A DNA stretch of 45,023 bases from Planctomycetota bacterium (GCA_029259935.1 JAJDEH010000460.1:1-45023); one strand, 5' to 3'; positions 16,899 to 24,664 are shown, counted from the stretch's first letter. Notes: a model not told the origin generated them from the letters alone. Numbers and translations: made by a program.

Positions 16899-18275
16899 AT
16901 GACGCAAAGAACACTACTTGCCGGAATCGTAATAGCCTGTGTGGCCGCCGTTGGCCTCCGCGCACAGGAACCCAGTCCGGGTTCGCGCCCAGAAGTATTT
17001 CACATCGTCATTGACAACCAGCAAATCACTCCGGCAATGGCGCGCTTTGTTGATCGAGTGCTGTCCCAGGCGGAAGACGCTGGGGCAGTTTGTTTGGTCG
17101 TCGAAATTAACACTCCTGGAGGCCACCTCACTCCGACACAAGACATTGTCACACGGATACTTGCCAGCCGCGTGCCGGTTGTCGTTTACGTTTCTCCGTC
17201 CGGCGGGAGAGCAGCGTCGGCCGGGTTATTCATCAGCCTATCCAGTCACGTTGCCGCGATGGCTCCCGGAACTCGAATCGGAGCGGCGCATCCGGTGCAA
17301 TTTGGTGGCTTGCCGTTTTGGCCGCAGGCTCCGCCTGAGGAGGAGCCGTCCCCAGAGGAGACAAAGGCCGGTTCGCCGAGCGATCAAAAACTCGTCAACG
17401 ATGTCGTCGCATGGGCTCGCAGTTTGGCTGAACTTCGAGGACGCAACGCCGATTGGGCTGAGATCGCTGTCACGCAGAGCAAAGTACTGGTCACCACGGA
17501 GGCTCTGGAGCAAAACGTCGTGGAGTTGGAAGCGGCGAACTTAGGCGATTTGTTAGAACAGATGGATGGGAGGGAAGTGTCGCTGCAAGATCAAACGGTG
17601 CGGATAAGCACATCCGGCGCTCTAGTCCGCACAGTTGACATGTGGTGGGGTGAGCGCCTGTTGGCCGTCATCTCTGATCCGACCGTTGTCATGCTGTTGA
17701 TGATGTTTGGTGTCTACGGGATTATGTTCGAGTTCTACAGTCCTGGGTGGGGAGTATCCGGGACGTTGGGAGTTATCTGTCTGCTGTTGGCTTTCTACGG
17801 GCTTTCTGTCTTGCCAGTGAACTACGTTGGGCTGGCCCTCATCCTTCTAGCTTTGTCAATGTTCGTTGCCGAAGCGTTTGTGACTAGCTTTGGCGCGTTG
17901 ACCCTCGGCGGCGTCATTTGCCTCATTCTGGGCGGAACTATGTTGGTCGAATCACCGGGCGGTTTTCTGCGCGTCTCGCTGAACGTCCTCATCCCGCTCG
18001 CGCTGTCGACGGCCGGCATCACCGTGTTTCTCGTGAGCCAGGTCGTCAAGACGCATCGCGGACGTGTGCAAACGGGTAGCGAAGGACTGCTCGGCGGCGC
18101 GGCGGTCGCCAAAGAAAAATTCGTCGCCGAGAACGGACATTTTCGTGGCGTCGTGTTTGTCCATGGCGAGTTGTGGCAGGCCAGAAGTTCAGAGCCGGTT
18201 GTCGATCAGCAGAACGTAAAAATCAAAGAACGAGAGGGGTTGATATTAATTGTGGAGCCTAACGAGCCCGAATAA
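16899..18275 (+). CDS. nfeD: NfeD membrane serine protease, copy 2 (intact)
   Basis: A 458-aa full-length NfeD: signal peptide (to about residue 22), ClpP-class protease domain with NTPGGHL (71-77), catalytic-serine motif GGRAASAG (Ser about 107) and the presumed catalytic lysine in SDQKLVND (Lys about 164). ELRGRNADWAE follows, then four or five membrane segments and a C-terminal OB-fold domain (GLLGGAAVAKEK...HGELWQARSS). The characterised Pyrococcus homologue uses a Ser-Lys dyad to cut the C-terminal hydrophobic strand of its stomatin partner, and such a partner gene lies 54 bp downstream. ATG 16899 is preferred because it starts the signal peptide; an in-frame TTG lies at 16881. Confidence 0.92.
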   Translation: MTQRTLLAGIVIACVAAVGLRAQEPSPGSRPEVFHIVIDNQQITPAMARFVDRVLSQAEDAGAVCLVVEINTPGGHLTPTQDIVTRILASRVPVVVYVSPSGGRAASAGLFISLSSHVAAMAPGTRIGAAHPVQFGGLPFWPQAPPEEEPSPEETKAGSPSDQKLVNDVVAWARSLAELRGRNADWAEIAVTQSKVLVTTEALEQNVVELEAANLGDLLEQMDGREVSLQDQTVRISTSGALVRTVDMWWGERLLAVISDPTVVMLLMMFGVYGIMFEFYSPGWGVSGTLGVICLLLAFYGLSVLPVNYVGLALILLALSMFVAEAFVTSFGALTLGGVICLILGGTMLVESPGGFLRVSLNVLIPLALSTAGITVFLVSQVVKTHRGRVQTGSEGLLGGAAVAKEKFVAENGHFRGVVFVHGELWQARSSEPVVDQQNVKIKEREGLILIVEPNEPE

Positions 18276-18329
18276 TGCGTGGCTTCGGCGAGAAGTTTGC
18301 GCTAGAACGTAAATACAAGGAGCCAAATC

Positions 18330-19136
18330 ATGCCAGGCGCACTTGAAATCGTCGGAATTCTCCTTGCTGTTGTCATTCTCTACCTGCTTAGCTGCATCCG
18401 CATCTTGTTCGAATACCAACGGGGCGTCGTCTTCCGTCTGGGCCGGGCGTTGCAAACCGCGAAGGGACCAGGTTTGATCTTCGTGTTCTGGCCCATCGAC
18501 CACATGATTCGCGTCAGCTTGCGGACGTTTGTTGAAGATGTTCCCTCGCAAGACGTGATCACGCGGGACAATGTTTCGGTCAAAGTCAACGCCGTGGTGT
18601 ACTATCGGGTGGTCGATCCCATGAAATCGATTCTAGAGGTCGAAAACTATAAGTATGCCACCAGCCAGCTCTCGCAAACAACGCTGCGCAGCATTGTTGG
18701 CCAATGTGAGTTGGACGAACTGTTGTCCGAACGAGAAAAGATCAACCGCCGATTGCAGGAAGTCATCGACCAACAAACGGACCCGTGGGGCGTCAAAGTG
18801 GCCATGGTCGAAGTCAAACACGTGGACCTGCCCGAGCATATGAAACGAGCCATGGCCAAGCAGGCTGAAAGCGAACGCGAACGCCGCGCAAAAGTCATCC
18901 ACGCGGAAGGCGAACATCAGGCCGCTTCGCGCCTGCGAGACGCAGCGGAAACGATCAAAGACTACCCGATGGCGATGCAGATGCGGTTCCTGCAAACGTT
19001 GGTCGAGGTCGGCGCCGAGAACAACACGACGATCGTCTTTCCCGTGCCAATTGAACTGGCCAGCACATTTTTGAAAGGCGCGTCGACGTCAAATGGTAAA
19101 CCACGCCAGGAAGATCCGATGGTAAAGGTAAGCTGA
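18330..19136 (+). CDS. Slipin (stomatin/SPFH-domain membrane protein), copy 2
   Basis: A 268-aa slipin of the same length and layout as copy 1 at 7157-7963, differing at roughly 25 positions. The differences lie mostly in the first membrane helix, at scattered surface sites and in the last 20 residues. One N-terminal membrane anchor, the SPFH domain, the charged helix [20 protein letters not shown] and the C-terminal strand [11 protein letters not shown] are all kept. It follows the intact nfeD by 54 bp, so the two are probably co-transcribed from the site at 16870. Because its nfeD partner is intact, this is the copy more likely to work as a protease-slipin pair. Confidence 0.95.
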   Translation: MPGALEIVGILLAVVILYLLSCIRILFEYQRGVVFRLGRALQTAKGPGLIFVFWPIDHMIRVSLRTFVEDVPSQDVITRDNVSVKVNAVVYYRVVDPMKSILEVENYKYATSQLSQTTLRSIVGQCELDELLSEREKINRRLQEVIDQQTDPWGVKVAMVEVKHVDLPEHMKRAMAKQAESERERRAKVIHAEGEHQAASRLRDAAETIKDYPMAMQMRFLQTLVEVGAENNTTIVFPVPIELASTFLKGASTSNGKPRQEDPMVKVS

Positions 19137-19340
19137 CGCTTGAAGCCCAATCTGGTGGATTCCCTTGCAGTCGCTCCAGTGCCTGTTGGCAGTAGTTGTG
19201 CTCAGCGCGCACCTGATGGGCTCGTGCCTCTTCACAAGGATGGCGCACTTTGAGAGTCATCAAGAGTCGTAAGTAATCGCGAGGCAGAGCACTTTCGTGG
19301 AACAACGCAGTCCTTTCTCGCCCTAACAGCCACGGATCGG
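19137..19340. other. Gap after slipin copy 2
   Basis: A minus-strand frame (TTG at 19305, weak AAAGGA site) begins LFHESALPRDYLRLLMTLK and runs into slipin. Its composition is protein-like for about 50 residues, but I do not recognise it. A weaker plus-strand sigma-54-like match, TGGCAGTAGTTGTGCT, lies at 19187-19202, pointing at the DUF1614 remnant. Confidence 0.3.
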
Positions 19341-19508
19341 TTGCTTCTTACTCTTGGCGGTGCTGTTGGTCCGCTGGTGGCGATGCTAGTGCTCATTGGA
19401 ATGCTCCTCGGCGGTCTGGTAAACCTGCCAGTTTGGGTCGTTGAGCGAGAGGTCGAACAGCCAGTGCCTGGCAGCGCAATCTACACGTTGATGGCCGGCC
19501 CCTTCGAT
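19341..19508 (+). pseudogene. Remnant of a DUF1614 membrane protein
   Basis: About 55 residues of a hydrophobic frame read LVAMLVLIGMLLGGLVNLPVW, then VEREV and further beta-strand sequence. This matches the DUF1614 segment where a membrane helix ends in G-S-x-[VI]-N-[LI]-P. The similarity ends near 19508, and the rest of the frame is antisense to the coiled-coil gene at 19557. Both ends of the gene are missing. Confidence 0.5.
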
Positions 19509-19556
19509 ACGGGCAGAAACGACGAACAAACTGCCGATCTCTTGGCAGTGCCCACC

Positions 19557-19964
19557 CTACTTCTCGATGGCCGCTTTGAGCATAGCAAGTTGTGCCATCA
19601 CCGTATGATGGTGCTTCTTCAATTGTTCATGGAACTCGCGTTGTTTGGCATGCCACTCGGCTTGTTGCCGGTGATTGAGGACCATTGCTTCCTGAACTTC
19701 CGCATCGGCGCCTTCGCGTTGGTAACGGGACATGCTCTTCTCGTGGTCTTTCAAGCCATGATCGTGCCGGATGATCGTGCCAGCGTGCTCTTCGAGTGTT
19801 TTTCCGTGGCTACGAATCGTTTCCTGCAAATCCGCTAGCTGTACGAGGGCCTCTTCCTGCTGGAATCGCCAGCGTTCGATATCGTCTCGCCACATTGAGT
19901 GGTCACTCTGCCAATGACGGTGGTCCGCGTGCATATTAGAAAACGTAAACACTTCTTCTTTCAT
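19557..19964 (-). CDS. His- and Gln-rich coiled-coil protein of unknown function
   Basis: A 135-aa soluble, almost wholly alpha-helical protein. It is rich in His, Gln and Glu, with heptad-like spacing through most of its length (DDIERWRFQQEEALVQLADL, TLEEHAGTIIRHDHGLKDHE, HEQLKKHHHTVMAQLAMLK). The start at 19964 follows AAGGAGA at good distance. No known domain is recognised. The many histidines (HADHRHW, KKHHHT) suggest metal or acid sensitivity, but that is speculation. A strong sigma-54-type promoter (20025-20040) lies about 50 nt upstream of the start, grouping it with the stress genes. Confidence 0.7.
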   Translation of the reverse strand: MKEEVFTFSNMHADHRHWQSDHSMWRDDIERWRFQQEEALVQLADLQETIRSHGKTLEEHAGTIIRHDHGLKDHEKSMSRYQREGADAEVQEAMVLNHRQQAEWHAKQREFHEQLKKHHHTVMAQLAMLKAAIEK

Positions 19965-20024
19965 GGCCTATCTCCTTTCTTTGATAGCCAGATGCATCAG
20001 ACGTCGTTGACCTCAGCAGAATGT

Positions 20025-20040
20025 TGCAAAAGTCGTGCCT
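20025..20040 (-). promoter_or_regulatory. Sigma-54-type promoter for the coiled-coil gene
   Basis: The minus strand reads AGGCACGACTTTTGCA, matching GGCACG-N4-TTGCA. The predicted start near 20014 gives a 50-nt leader. Confidence 0.7.
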
Positions 20041-20111
20041 CTCAATTCCTCCCTGCTTGCTTTCTCAACCGCCTCGTGATTTCGCTAGGATAGCCTGCGG
20101 CGTGGGTACAT

Positions 20112-20126
20112 GTGTCGATCTGACAC
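20112..20126. promoter_or_regulatory. Dyad between divergent sigma-54-type promoters
   Basis: GTGTCGATCTGACAC has 5-bp arms GTGTC and GACAC. It lies about 105 bp upstream of the predicted start of the coiled-coil gene and 71 bp upstream of the rightward one, a position suited to an activator site. Confidence 0.4.
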
Positions 20127-20163
20127 GCCACGACTATGACTCACACAGCAGTTCCGACGACTG

Positions 20164-20179
20164 TGGCACAGGCTTTGCC
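20164..20179 (+). promoter_or_regulatory. Sigma-54-type promoter upstream of the nitroreductase region
   Basis: TGGCACAGGCTTTGCC fits -24/-12, with a start near 20190. The first recognisable intact gene is the nitroreductase at 20422, and a broken reading frame lies between. Confidence 0.6.
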
Positions 20180-20196
20180 CCTCCTCCTTCTACGTA

Positions 20197-20421
20197 GCCA
20201 AGTTGCGGCGCGCCGCCAAAACTTCAACCAGTTCGTTGCCAGTGTCTGGAGGTGGACGATTGTAAGCTCTGGCAAGCGATCAAGTACTTAGGTGGTGTCG
20301 AAACGGATGAAGGATTCGGTTTCCGCACGCCGAAAGACGATCCGAAGAGGAGGAGGGCGATGACAAGCGGGACGACGAGTACGAAGACGAGGAGTACGGC
20401 GAAGATAACGAGGATCAGTTA
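20197..20421 (+). pseudogene. Unidentified gene remnant with acidic tail, frameshifted
   Basis: One frame reads CQCLEVDDCKLWQAIKYLGG, then VETDEGFGFRTPKDDPK. It then shifts within the run AGGAGGAGG (about 20344-20355) into a strongly acidic frame (EEEGDDKRDDEYEDEE) that is open into the nitroreductase. The composition is protein-like on both sides of the shift and the sequence is preceded by a promoter, so I read it as the wreck of a small gene. I do not recognise the family. Confidence 0.35.
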
Positions 20422-21171
20422 GTGGCGATCTCACGCAGCACATCAGCAGAATCGACGCTACCTAGAAAGACCAGGGCGCTGAAGTTCCTGTTTCTTCTAG
20501 TGGTGGCTGCGTTTCTCCCGCTTTTCGCCGTCGGATGCGCTGACTCCACCCAATCCGGAGCCGATCATGCCATGAACGAAACCAAGACAGCCAACCCAAG
20601 AAAATTGCCTCCACCGTTGCAGCGGGGCGAGCAATCACTCGAAGAAGCCCTGGCAACGCGCCGTTCCGTCCGGGAATTCTCCAACATGCCTTTGACCGAC
20701 GCGGAAATCTCGCAGTTAGTCTGGGCGGCCCAAGGGATCACGCACAAGGATGGCTTGCGCACAGCGCCTTCGGCCGGCGCGCTATATCCATTGGAACTGT
20801 ACGTCGTCTTGCCCTCTGGTTTCTACCATTACGATTCTGATAAACACGAGTTGAACCATCGCGGTGCCGAGGATCTCAGACGCCCGCTTCACCGCGCGGC
20901 TTTGGCGCAGGATGCCCTGATCGAGGCACCGGTAGTCTTCGTGATTGCAGCGGTTTATCATCGGACTTCGGCAAAGTATGGCGCGCGAGCCGAGCGATAC
21001 GTCCACATGGAAGTAGGGCATGCGGCTCAAAACTTGTTGCTGGAGGCCACGGCGATTGGTCTGGCGGGCGTACCGATCGGAGCGTTTGACGACGAGCGGG
21101 TCGGCCAAGTTATGAACCTACCGGCCAACGAATCGCCGCTGTACCTGATTCCGATAGGCCATCCCGAGTAA
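20422..21171 (+). CDS. SagB-type nitroreductase, probable lipoprotein
   Basis: A nitroreductase-fold flavoprotein of the SagB/ThcOx group: ATRRSVREFSNMPLT, ISQLVWAAQGI, RTAPSAGALYPLELYVV and AAQNLLLEATAIGLAGVPIGAF are the FMN-binding and dimer motifs in order. An N-terminal hydrophobic stretch ending LFAVGC suggests a lipoprotein signal. The frame starts at a GTG (20422), and ATG at 20573 would give a signal-less product. Lipid-anchored SagB-like proteins probably reduce small substrates outside the cytoplasm. Similar nitroreductases occur in dormancy and hypoxia gene sets. It is transcribed from 20164 if the remnant before it does not terminate transcription. Confidence 0.85.
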   Translation: MAISRSTSAESTLPRKTRALKFLFLLVVAAFLPLFAVGCADSTQSGADHAMNETKTANPRKLPPPLQRGEQSLEEALATRRSVREFSNMPLTDAEISQLVWAAQGITHKDGLRTAPSAGALYPLELYVVLPSGFYHYDSDKHELNHRGAEDLRRPLHRAALAQDALIEAPVVFVIAAVYHRTSAKYGARAERYVHMEVGHAAQNLLLEATAIGLAGVPIGAFDDERVGQVMNLPANESPLYLIPIGHPE

Positions 21172-21228
21172 CCGCGTGCATCTTCGTTCCAAGCTGACAA
21201 ATAAGATGCTTGTCGCTACGAACCGATC

Positions 21229-21466
21229 ATGGCCCAACGCAAGCGAACATCACAGGCGAAGCGGGGAACCGTCCGCATTGGCACATCCGGTTGGGTGTAT
21301 CCTCACTGCGTGAAGTCTTTTATCCGCACAGCCTGCCCACGAAACGCTGGTTTGAGCACTACGCCGAACACTTTGACACGGTCGAGATCAATAACACCTT
21401 CTACCGGCTACCCGCACCGGAGATACTTGAGAGCTGGCGCGAGCAAGCTCCGCGTGGGTTCACATA
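21229..21466 (+). pseudogene. DUF72 N-terminal remnant with frameshift
   Basis: The frame from the ATG at 21229 gives TVRIGTSGWVYPH, the DUF72 opening. The match then continues one frame over as REVFYPHSLPTKRWFEHYAEHFDTVEINNTFYRLP...REQAPRGF (21300-21460), so one base has been gained or lost near 21309. Similarity stops at PRGF, where DUF72 proteins normally continue FAVKA. From there the DNA matches a different protein (next entry). Confidence 0.8.
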
Positions 21467-21793
21467 GCCTGTCGAGGGATTCGCGCCGCGAATGCGCCCA
21501 TATCGCCTGAATTCGAGCCGCCCAAGGAGCTATTGAAACTCGATCCCCACAAGGTCATCGCGCTCAGAATGAATGCCTCAAGGCTACAGAAACTGCGCAA
21601 AGCCCGTGGCGAGGGATGGCGAGGCACCATGCAAACCTACTCAGACCTACAAAGAACCGCCCAAGAGCTGCGAGGGTTCAACAAGCTAGTCGCCGACCAC
21701 GGCTGGCGGTGCGTCGACGTTTCCTACCGGGCGACCGAAGACACAGCGAGCGAGATCGCCCTAACGTTGGCCTTCGATCGCCTGTCAAAATGA
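21464..21793 (+). pseudogene. C-terminal remnant of a PEP synthase / PPDK regulatory kinase-phosphatase (PSRP)
   Basis: The frame reads ACRGIRAANAPISPEFEPPK, then LLKLDPHKVIALRMNASRLQKLRKAR, then a YSDLQRTAQELR helix and the end HGWRCVDVSYRATEDTASEI. This fits the last third of the PSRP (DUF299) family, which switches PEP synthase or pyruvate phosphate dikinase by phosphorylation: AN-x-P, PP-x-E-L, DP-x-K-V and the W-x-x-x-DVT-x-x-x-x-E-E-T-A motif are all present. The P-loop half is absent and the 5' end runs straight into the DUF72 stub. Confidence 0.75.
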
Positions 21794-21817
21794 ACGCGAG
21801 CCGACGAATGCTGGCGT

Positions 21818-22069
21818 TTAGAATTCCTTGGTTGCAGCAGCCACACCCGTTCCAACCAGATGGCTATGGTGCTCAACGACGAACGCAACGTTCAACGTTG
21901 TGCGAAATTCCGTAATCTTTCCATCTTCGACCTGAGCCGTCTGATTGACAATATCCACACCCGTGATGTGCTGCAACGACTGGGAAGCTTCGCGGATCGC
22001 TTCCTCCGCTGCATCCTGCCAGCTTTCCTTGGACGTTCCGACCAATTCTACGACCTTCACAACAGACAT
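21818..22069 (-). CDS. Dodecin, copy 1
   Basis: An 83-aa dodecin, a dodecameric flavin-binding storage and buffering protein. VVKVVELVGTSKESWQDAAEEAI with the flavin-stacking Trp, then ITGVDIVNQTAQVEDGKITEFRT, gives the beta-alpha-beta-beta fold. It has an 11-residue C-terminal extension (GTGVAAATKEF) relative to short dodecins. It is about 70% identical to copy 2 at 23691. A sigma-54-type site at 22160-22175 precedes it by about 80 nt, and a TTGTCC/GGACAA dyad lies further upstream. Confidence 0.93.
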   Translation of the reverse strand: MSVVKVVELVGTSKESWQDAAEEAIREASQSLQHITGVDIVNQTAQVEDGKITEFRTTLNVAFVVEHHSHLVGTGVAAATKEF

Positions 22070-22159
22070 TCTCTTACTCCATTTCTTGAATTTGGAGCCA
22101 CTTCGTTCGCAAGTAAGCGTCTTTCAGATAAGAAGGCACCTTGCACTGCAAGAATATGC

Positions 22160-22175
22160 AGCAGTTCTTGTGCCA
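22160..22175 (-). promoter_or_regulatory. Sigma-54-type promoter for dodecin 1
   Basis: The minus strand reads TGGCACAAGAACTGCT; GG-N10-GC and TGGCAC are present, and TTGC is CTGC. The predicted start is near 22149, with a leader of about 80 nt. Confidence 0.55.
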
Positions 22176-22202
22176 AGACTTGATCAAGTCGAGCGGCGTG
22201 GT

Positions 22203-22223
22203 TTGTCCAGCCGACTCGGACAA
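22203..22223. promoter_or_regulatory. TTGTCC-N9-GGACAA dyad upstream of dodecin 1
   Basis: Perfect 6-bp arms (22203-22208 and 22218-22223) are centred about 64 bp upstream of the predicted start, an enhancer-like position for a sigma-54 activator. Confidence 0.4.
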
Positions 22224-22381
22224 TTCCCGGAGAAATCGGAGAGCCGCGAGCCCATCCATGCGGAGTTGGCTGCTGGTCGACGTGGATTCGTTCTGTATGT
22301 ACGCGGATGGTGAACCGTGTGTCTCAAATCCGCACACACACTTCTTCGATCCGCAAAAAAGAGCCTGCTCTCTTCGCGAAG

Positions 22382-22888
22382 ATGGCGGCCGACCGCGTTA
22401 GCGTAAGGCTTCAGGACGAATCGACGCACACGGCCAAGGTGGTAGAGAGCGATCCAAAGACAGAAGTCGCGGTGATCAAGATCGAAGCGGAGAATCTTCC
22501 GGTAGTCCAACTCGCCGACTCAGACCAAGTACGCGTCGGCGACTGGGTGCTGGCCATTGGTGCCCCGTTTCGATTGGAAAACACCGTGACGGCGGGCATT
22601 GTCAGCGCGAAAGTCAGAACCGGCGTAGGCATCGCCGACTACGAGAGTTTCATCCAGACAGATGCGGCCATCAATCCTGGTAACAGTGGCGTGCCGTTGA
22701 TCAACATGCGGGGTGAGGTGATTGGGATCAACACCGCCATTGCGACACACCCCGGGGCGAACGCTGGAATTGGGTTCTCGATTCCCAGCAACGTGGCTCG
22801 CTCAATCATGGATGAAGAATCCCAACCCGATCCGGCTGAATCGCATGACTTGAAGGCCATCGTTCCATCGATTTTCCACCGCCTTTGA
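22382..22888 (+). pseudogene. HtrA/DegP serine protease fragment
   Basis: Residues ADRVSVRLQDESTHTAKVV, TEVAVIKIEA, VRVGDWVLAIGAPF, TVTAGIVSAKVR, FIQTDAAINPGNSGVPL and GIGFSIPSNVARSIM match the second half of the HtrA trypsin-like domain. The first half with the catalytic His is missing. The catalytic Asp position (D-[LV]-A-V) reads EVAV. The serine motif GNSGGPL is GNSGVPL. After SIMD (about 22813) the match ends, and neither PDZ domain is present. The upstream part of the frame (from 22307) has no similarity. It is a decayed fragment with unlikely activity. Confidence 0.8.
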
Positions 22889-23093
22889 CTTTGGCAGTTC
22901 GCGACGAGATTGCTTGAAACAACTTGTCTGCTGCTACCTCGTTCTCATCGACAGCAAAGGTTCCCTTCGCCGTCAGGTGGATCGACACGACCTCCGCGTT
23001 TGGAGATTTTGATTGAGCCTCGCACCAAGCGCCACTCGCCATTGTGACGATTGCCGCAATGGTTCCTAGCGGATTCGGCAAATGATGACGCAT
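22806..23093 (-). CDS. Small secreted protein, possibly an ExbD/TolR-like fragment
   Basis: About 95 aa from the ATG at 23093 (GTGAGG upstream). It has a signal peptide (LGTIAAIVTMASGAWCEA), then VVSIHLTAKGTFAVDENEVAADKLFQAIS, which resembles the periplasmic ExbD/TolR fold (V-x-[IL]-x-x-x-G-x-[FV]-x-[VL]-[DN]). The last 25 residues overlap the HtrA remnant on the other strand and are probably not original, so the gene has likely lost its 3' end. The assignment is weak. Confidence 0.45.
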   Translation of the reverse strand: MRHHLPNPLGTIAAIVTMASGAWCEAQSKSPNAEVVSIHLTAKGTFAVDENEVAADKLFQAISSRTAKVKGGGKSMERWPSSHAIQPDRVGILHP

Positions 23094-23167
23094 TTTCAAC
23101 CTCACTTTGAGTCGTAACGAAAAAGAGAAGCGACACAAGAGTTGGAAGTTATTGTCGAGCACCGGTT

Positions 23168-23542
23168 TTGCAGCGTCAAGCAAAACTCCAAGGAAGGTTG
23201 CGGGTGAGCTGCACCTGGCCGGGCCGAAAGCAGGTCTATCGAACTTTTCATGGTGCCGAAATGAAGCAAGACGTAGTCGCCAATGAGACGGACCCGCAGC
23301 CCGGCATAGCACAAATCGAGCCAGTGATGGTTGGCGGTCACAGAATCTGTAAATCGCCGTCAATTGGAGAGCTGCGCGAACGCGCCGCGATGAGTGTCAC
23401 GCAATTGCCCGGTCGCCTGCGTCAGCTTGACGTTAGCGCTCCCTACCCGGTTGAGATTGCACCCCTGCTGCGGCGATTGGCGCAGACTGTTGACGATCTG
23501 CAAGAATCCCATCAATCTCCTCTGCCTATATCAACCAAGTAG
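23168..23542 (+). pseudogene. C-terminal remnant of nicotinate phosphoribosyltransferase
   Basis: The frame reads PGRKQVYRTFHGAEMKQDVV, then ETDPQPG, PVMVGG, SIGELRERAAMSVTQLPGRL and APYPVEIAPLLRRLAQTVDDL. This is the end of bacterial nicotinate phosphoribosyltransferase (NAD salvage), with the P-G-[KR]-K-Q-V and S-L-x-E-[IL]-R-x-R motifs. The catalytic barrel is absent, so the fragment is not an active enzyme. No start codon with a ribosome site is seen. Confidence 0.75.
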
Positions 23543-23555
23543 GACAGCAGGACAA

Positions 23556-23574
23556 AGACGGTTGAATTCCGTCT
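23556..23574. promoter_or_regulatory. Dyad upstream of dodecin 2 promoter
   Basis: AGACGG-N7-CCGTCT is a perfect inverted repeat centred about 82 bp upstream of the predicted start. It is a candidate activator site. Confidence 0.35.
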
Positions 23575-23620
23575 CGATGTAGAGCTGTGCCATCCGTACA
23601 CCTTGTCCGGAACGTCGCAG

Positions 23621-23636
23621 TGGCATGGAAGTTGCC
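23621..23636 (+). promoter_or_regulatory. Sigma-54-type promoter for dodecin 2
   Basis: TGGCATGGAAGTTGCC differs from TGGCACG-N4-TTGC at one position. The predicted start near 23647 gives a 44-nt leader to the ATG at 23691. Confidence 0.75.
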
Positions 23637-23690
23637 CAATTATTCTAGCGTGGTTAGTGCATGCACAAAATGCAGAAGGGAAGGTGTGAA

Positions 23691-23930
23691 ATGGCCGTCG
23701 TAAAAGTAATTGAGTTGGTAGGAACGTCCAGGGAAGGTTGGCAACAAGCGGCGCAAGAGGCCGTCAAAGAAGCGTCCCAGTCGTTGCGGGACATAACTGG
23801 AGTCGACGTCGTGAACCAGACCGCTCACGTCGAGGACGGTAGAATCACGGAGTATCGCACGACATTGAACATTGCTTTCGTCGTCGAACACCATAGCCAC
23901 CTGATCGGCGGCGGTGCGGAAGCAAAGTGA
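23691..23930 (+). CDS. Dodecin, copy 2
   Basis: A 79-aa dodecin with the same core as copy 1: VVKVIELVGTSREGWQQAAQ, ITGVDVVNQTAHVEDGRITEYRT and the end AFVVEHHSHL. The start at 23691 follows GAAGGGAAGG. Dodecins bind flavins in stacked pairs and are thought to buffer free flavin. Both copies share an unusual HHSHL tail, which points to duplication within this locus. The copies are in opposite orientation, with the HtrA and NAPRTase stubs between them. The gene has its own sigma-54-type promoter. Confidence 0.93.
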   Translation: MAVVKVIELVGTSREGWQQAAQEAVKEASQSLRDITGVDVVNQTAHVEDGRITEYRTTLNIAFVVEHHSHLIGGGAEAK

Positions 23931-24282
23931 TGCCCCGTACAGCGTATTGTGCCACGATCCCGCCATCAATGAAGTCAAGTCCTTCACCGCAGAGGATATT
24001 AGGGCGTTGATAGGCACAGGCCGCCGCGCAACCTTACAAGATCATGGTCGGTAGCTCGTTACGGCCAGACGTCTCCATCGCTGCTCTTTTTCGAGTCGAG
24101 TTGGTCATATCGACAAAGGGAGCCGGTGATTTCGTTGAGCGTATTCTCACCGACGTTCTCAATTTGCAACAATTGTTCTCTGCTGAGGGAAACAAGATCC
24201 TGCAATGAGATGATCTCGTACTTCGACTATTCCAGCAGATGGTACGCTGTGAAACGAAAATGCTTTAGAAAGGAGTTCTGCC
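23931..24282. other. Gap between dodecin 2 and the USP stub
   Basis: One plus frame (about 24044-24208) is open and protein-like (FRVELVISTKGAGDFVERIL, then VLNLQQLFSAEGNKILQ, stop). It may be the end of another lost gene. I cannot assign it. No promoter motif was found here. Confidence 0.25.
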
Positions 24283-24378
24283 ATGAGTATTGCCACACAC
24301 ATCCTGCTCACCATCGATTTTTCCGAAGCGGCTGACGTGGCCGTGATCAAGGCGGCTGATTGTCAGGGGGCGCGTTAA
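24283..24378 (+). pseudogene. N-terminal stub of a universal stress protein
   Basis: AAAGGAG is followed by an ATG and MSIATHILLTIDFSEAADVAV, the first strand and helix of a UspA domain ([IV]LxxxDFSxxA). A TAA stop comes after 31 codons and the rest of the domain is not found downstream. The start signals are intact, so a short peptide could still be made. Confidence 0.65.
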
Positions 24379-24664
24379 ACCAAGCCCCCTGACAGCTGAT
24401 CGCGCGCACGTTGCGAGGTAGGCTAACAATCGCCTATCCCGAGCGCGTTTTGACCTCGTCGATGAAGCACTCAACGAGTTGGAAGATCTTCTCGAAATTC
24501 GTTGGTGGGATTTCACCTGAAGTGCTGAACATGCAGGGATCGATTGAGGTCGGGCACGTTGCTCATCTTTCACCTATTCCAATTACTCGGCACCACGGTG
24601 GGCACCTATCGGCCGCGACTTTTCGGCGACAACCTATGTGCGAATAATTCACACACGACAGTGC

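Larger units (their letters stand above)
22070..22381. other. Regulatory gap between dodecin 1 and the HtrA remnant
   Basis: It holds the leader, promoter and dyad of dodecin copy 1 (listed separately). A minus frame from 22337 to 22074 is open, but I find no family support for it and it would overlap the promoter. Confidence 0.4.

Noticed and set aside
18955..19305. Minus-strand ORF overlapping slipin copy 2 as a full gene
   Set aside because: About half of it is antisense to slipin. Only the first 50 residues look protein-like, and they are noted under the gap entry.
22141..22160. Plus-strand sigma-54-like match in GGCACCTTGCACTGC
   Set aside because: The spacing between GG and GC is off by one, and no plus-strand gene starts downstream.
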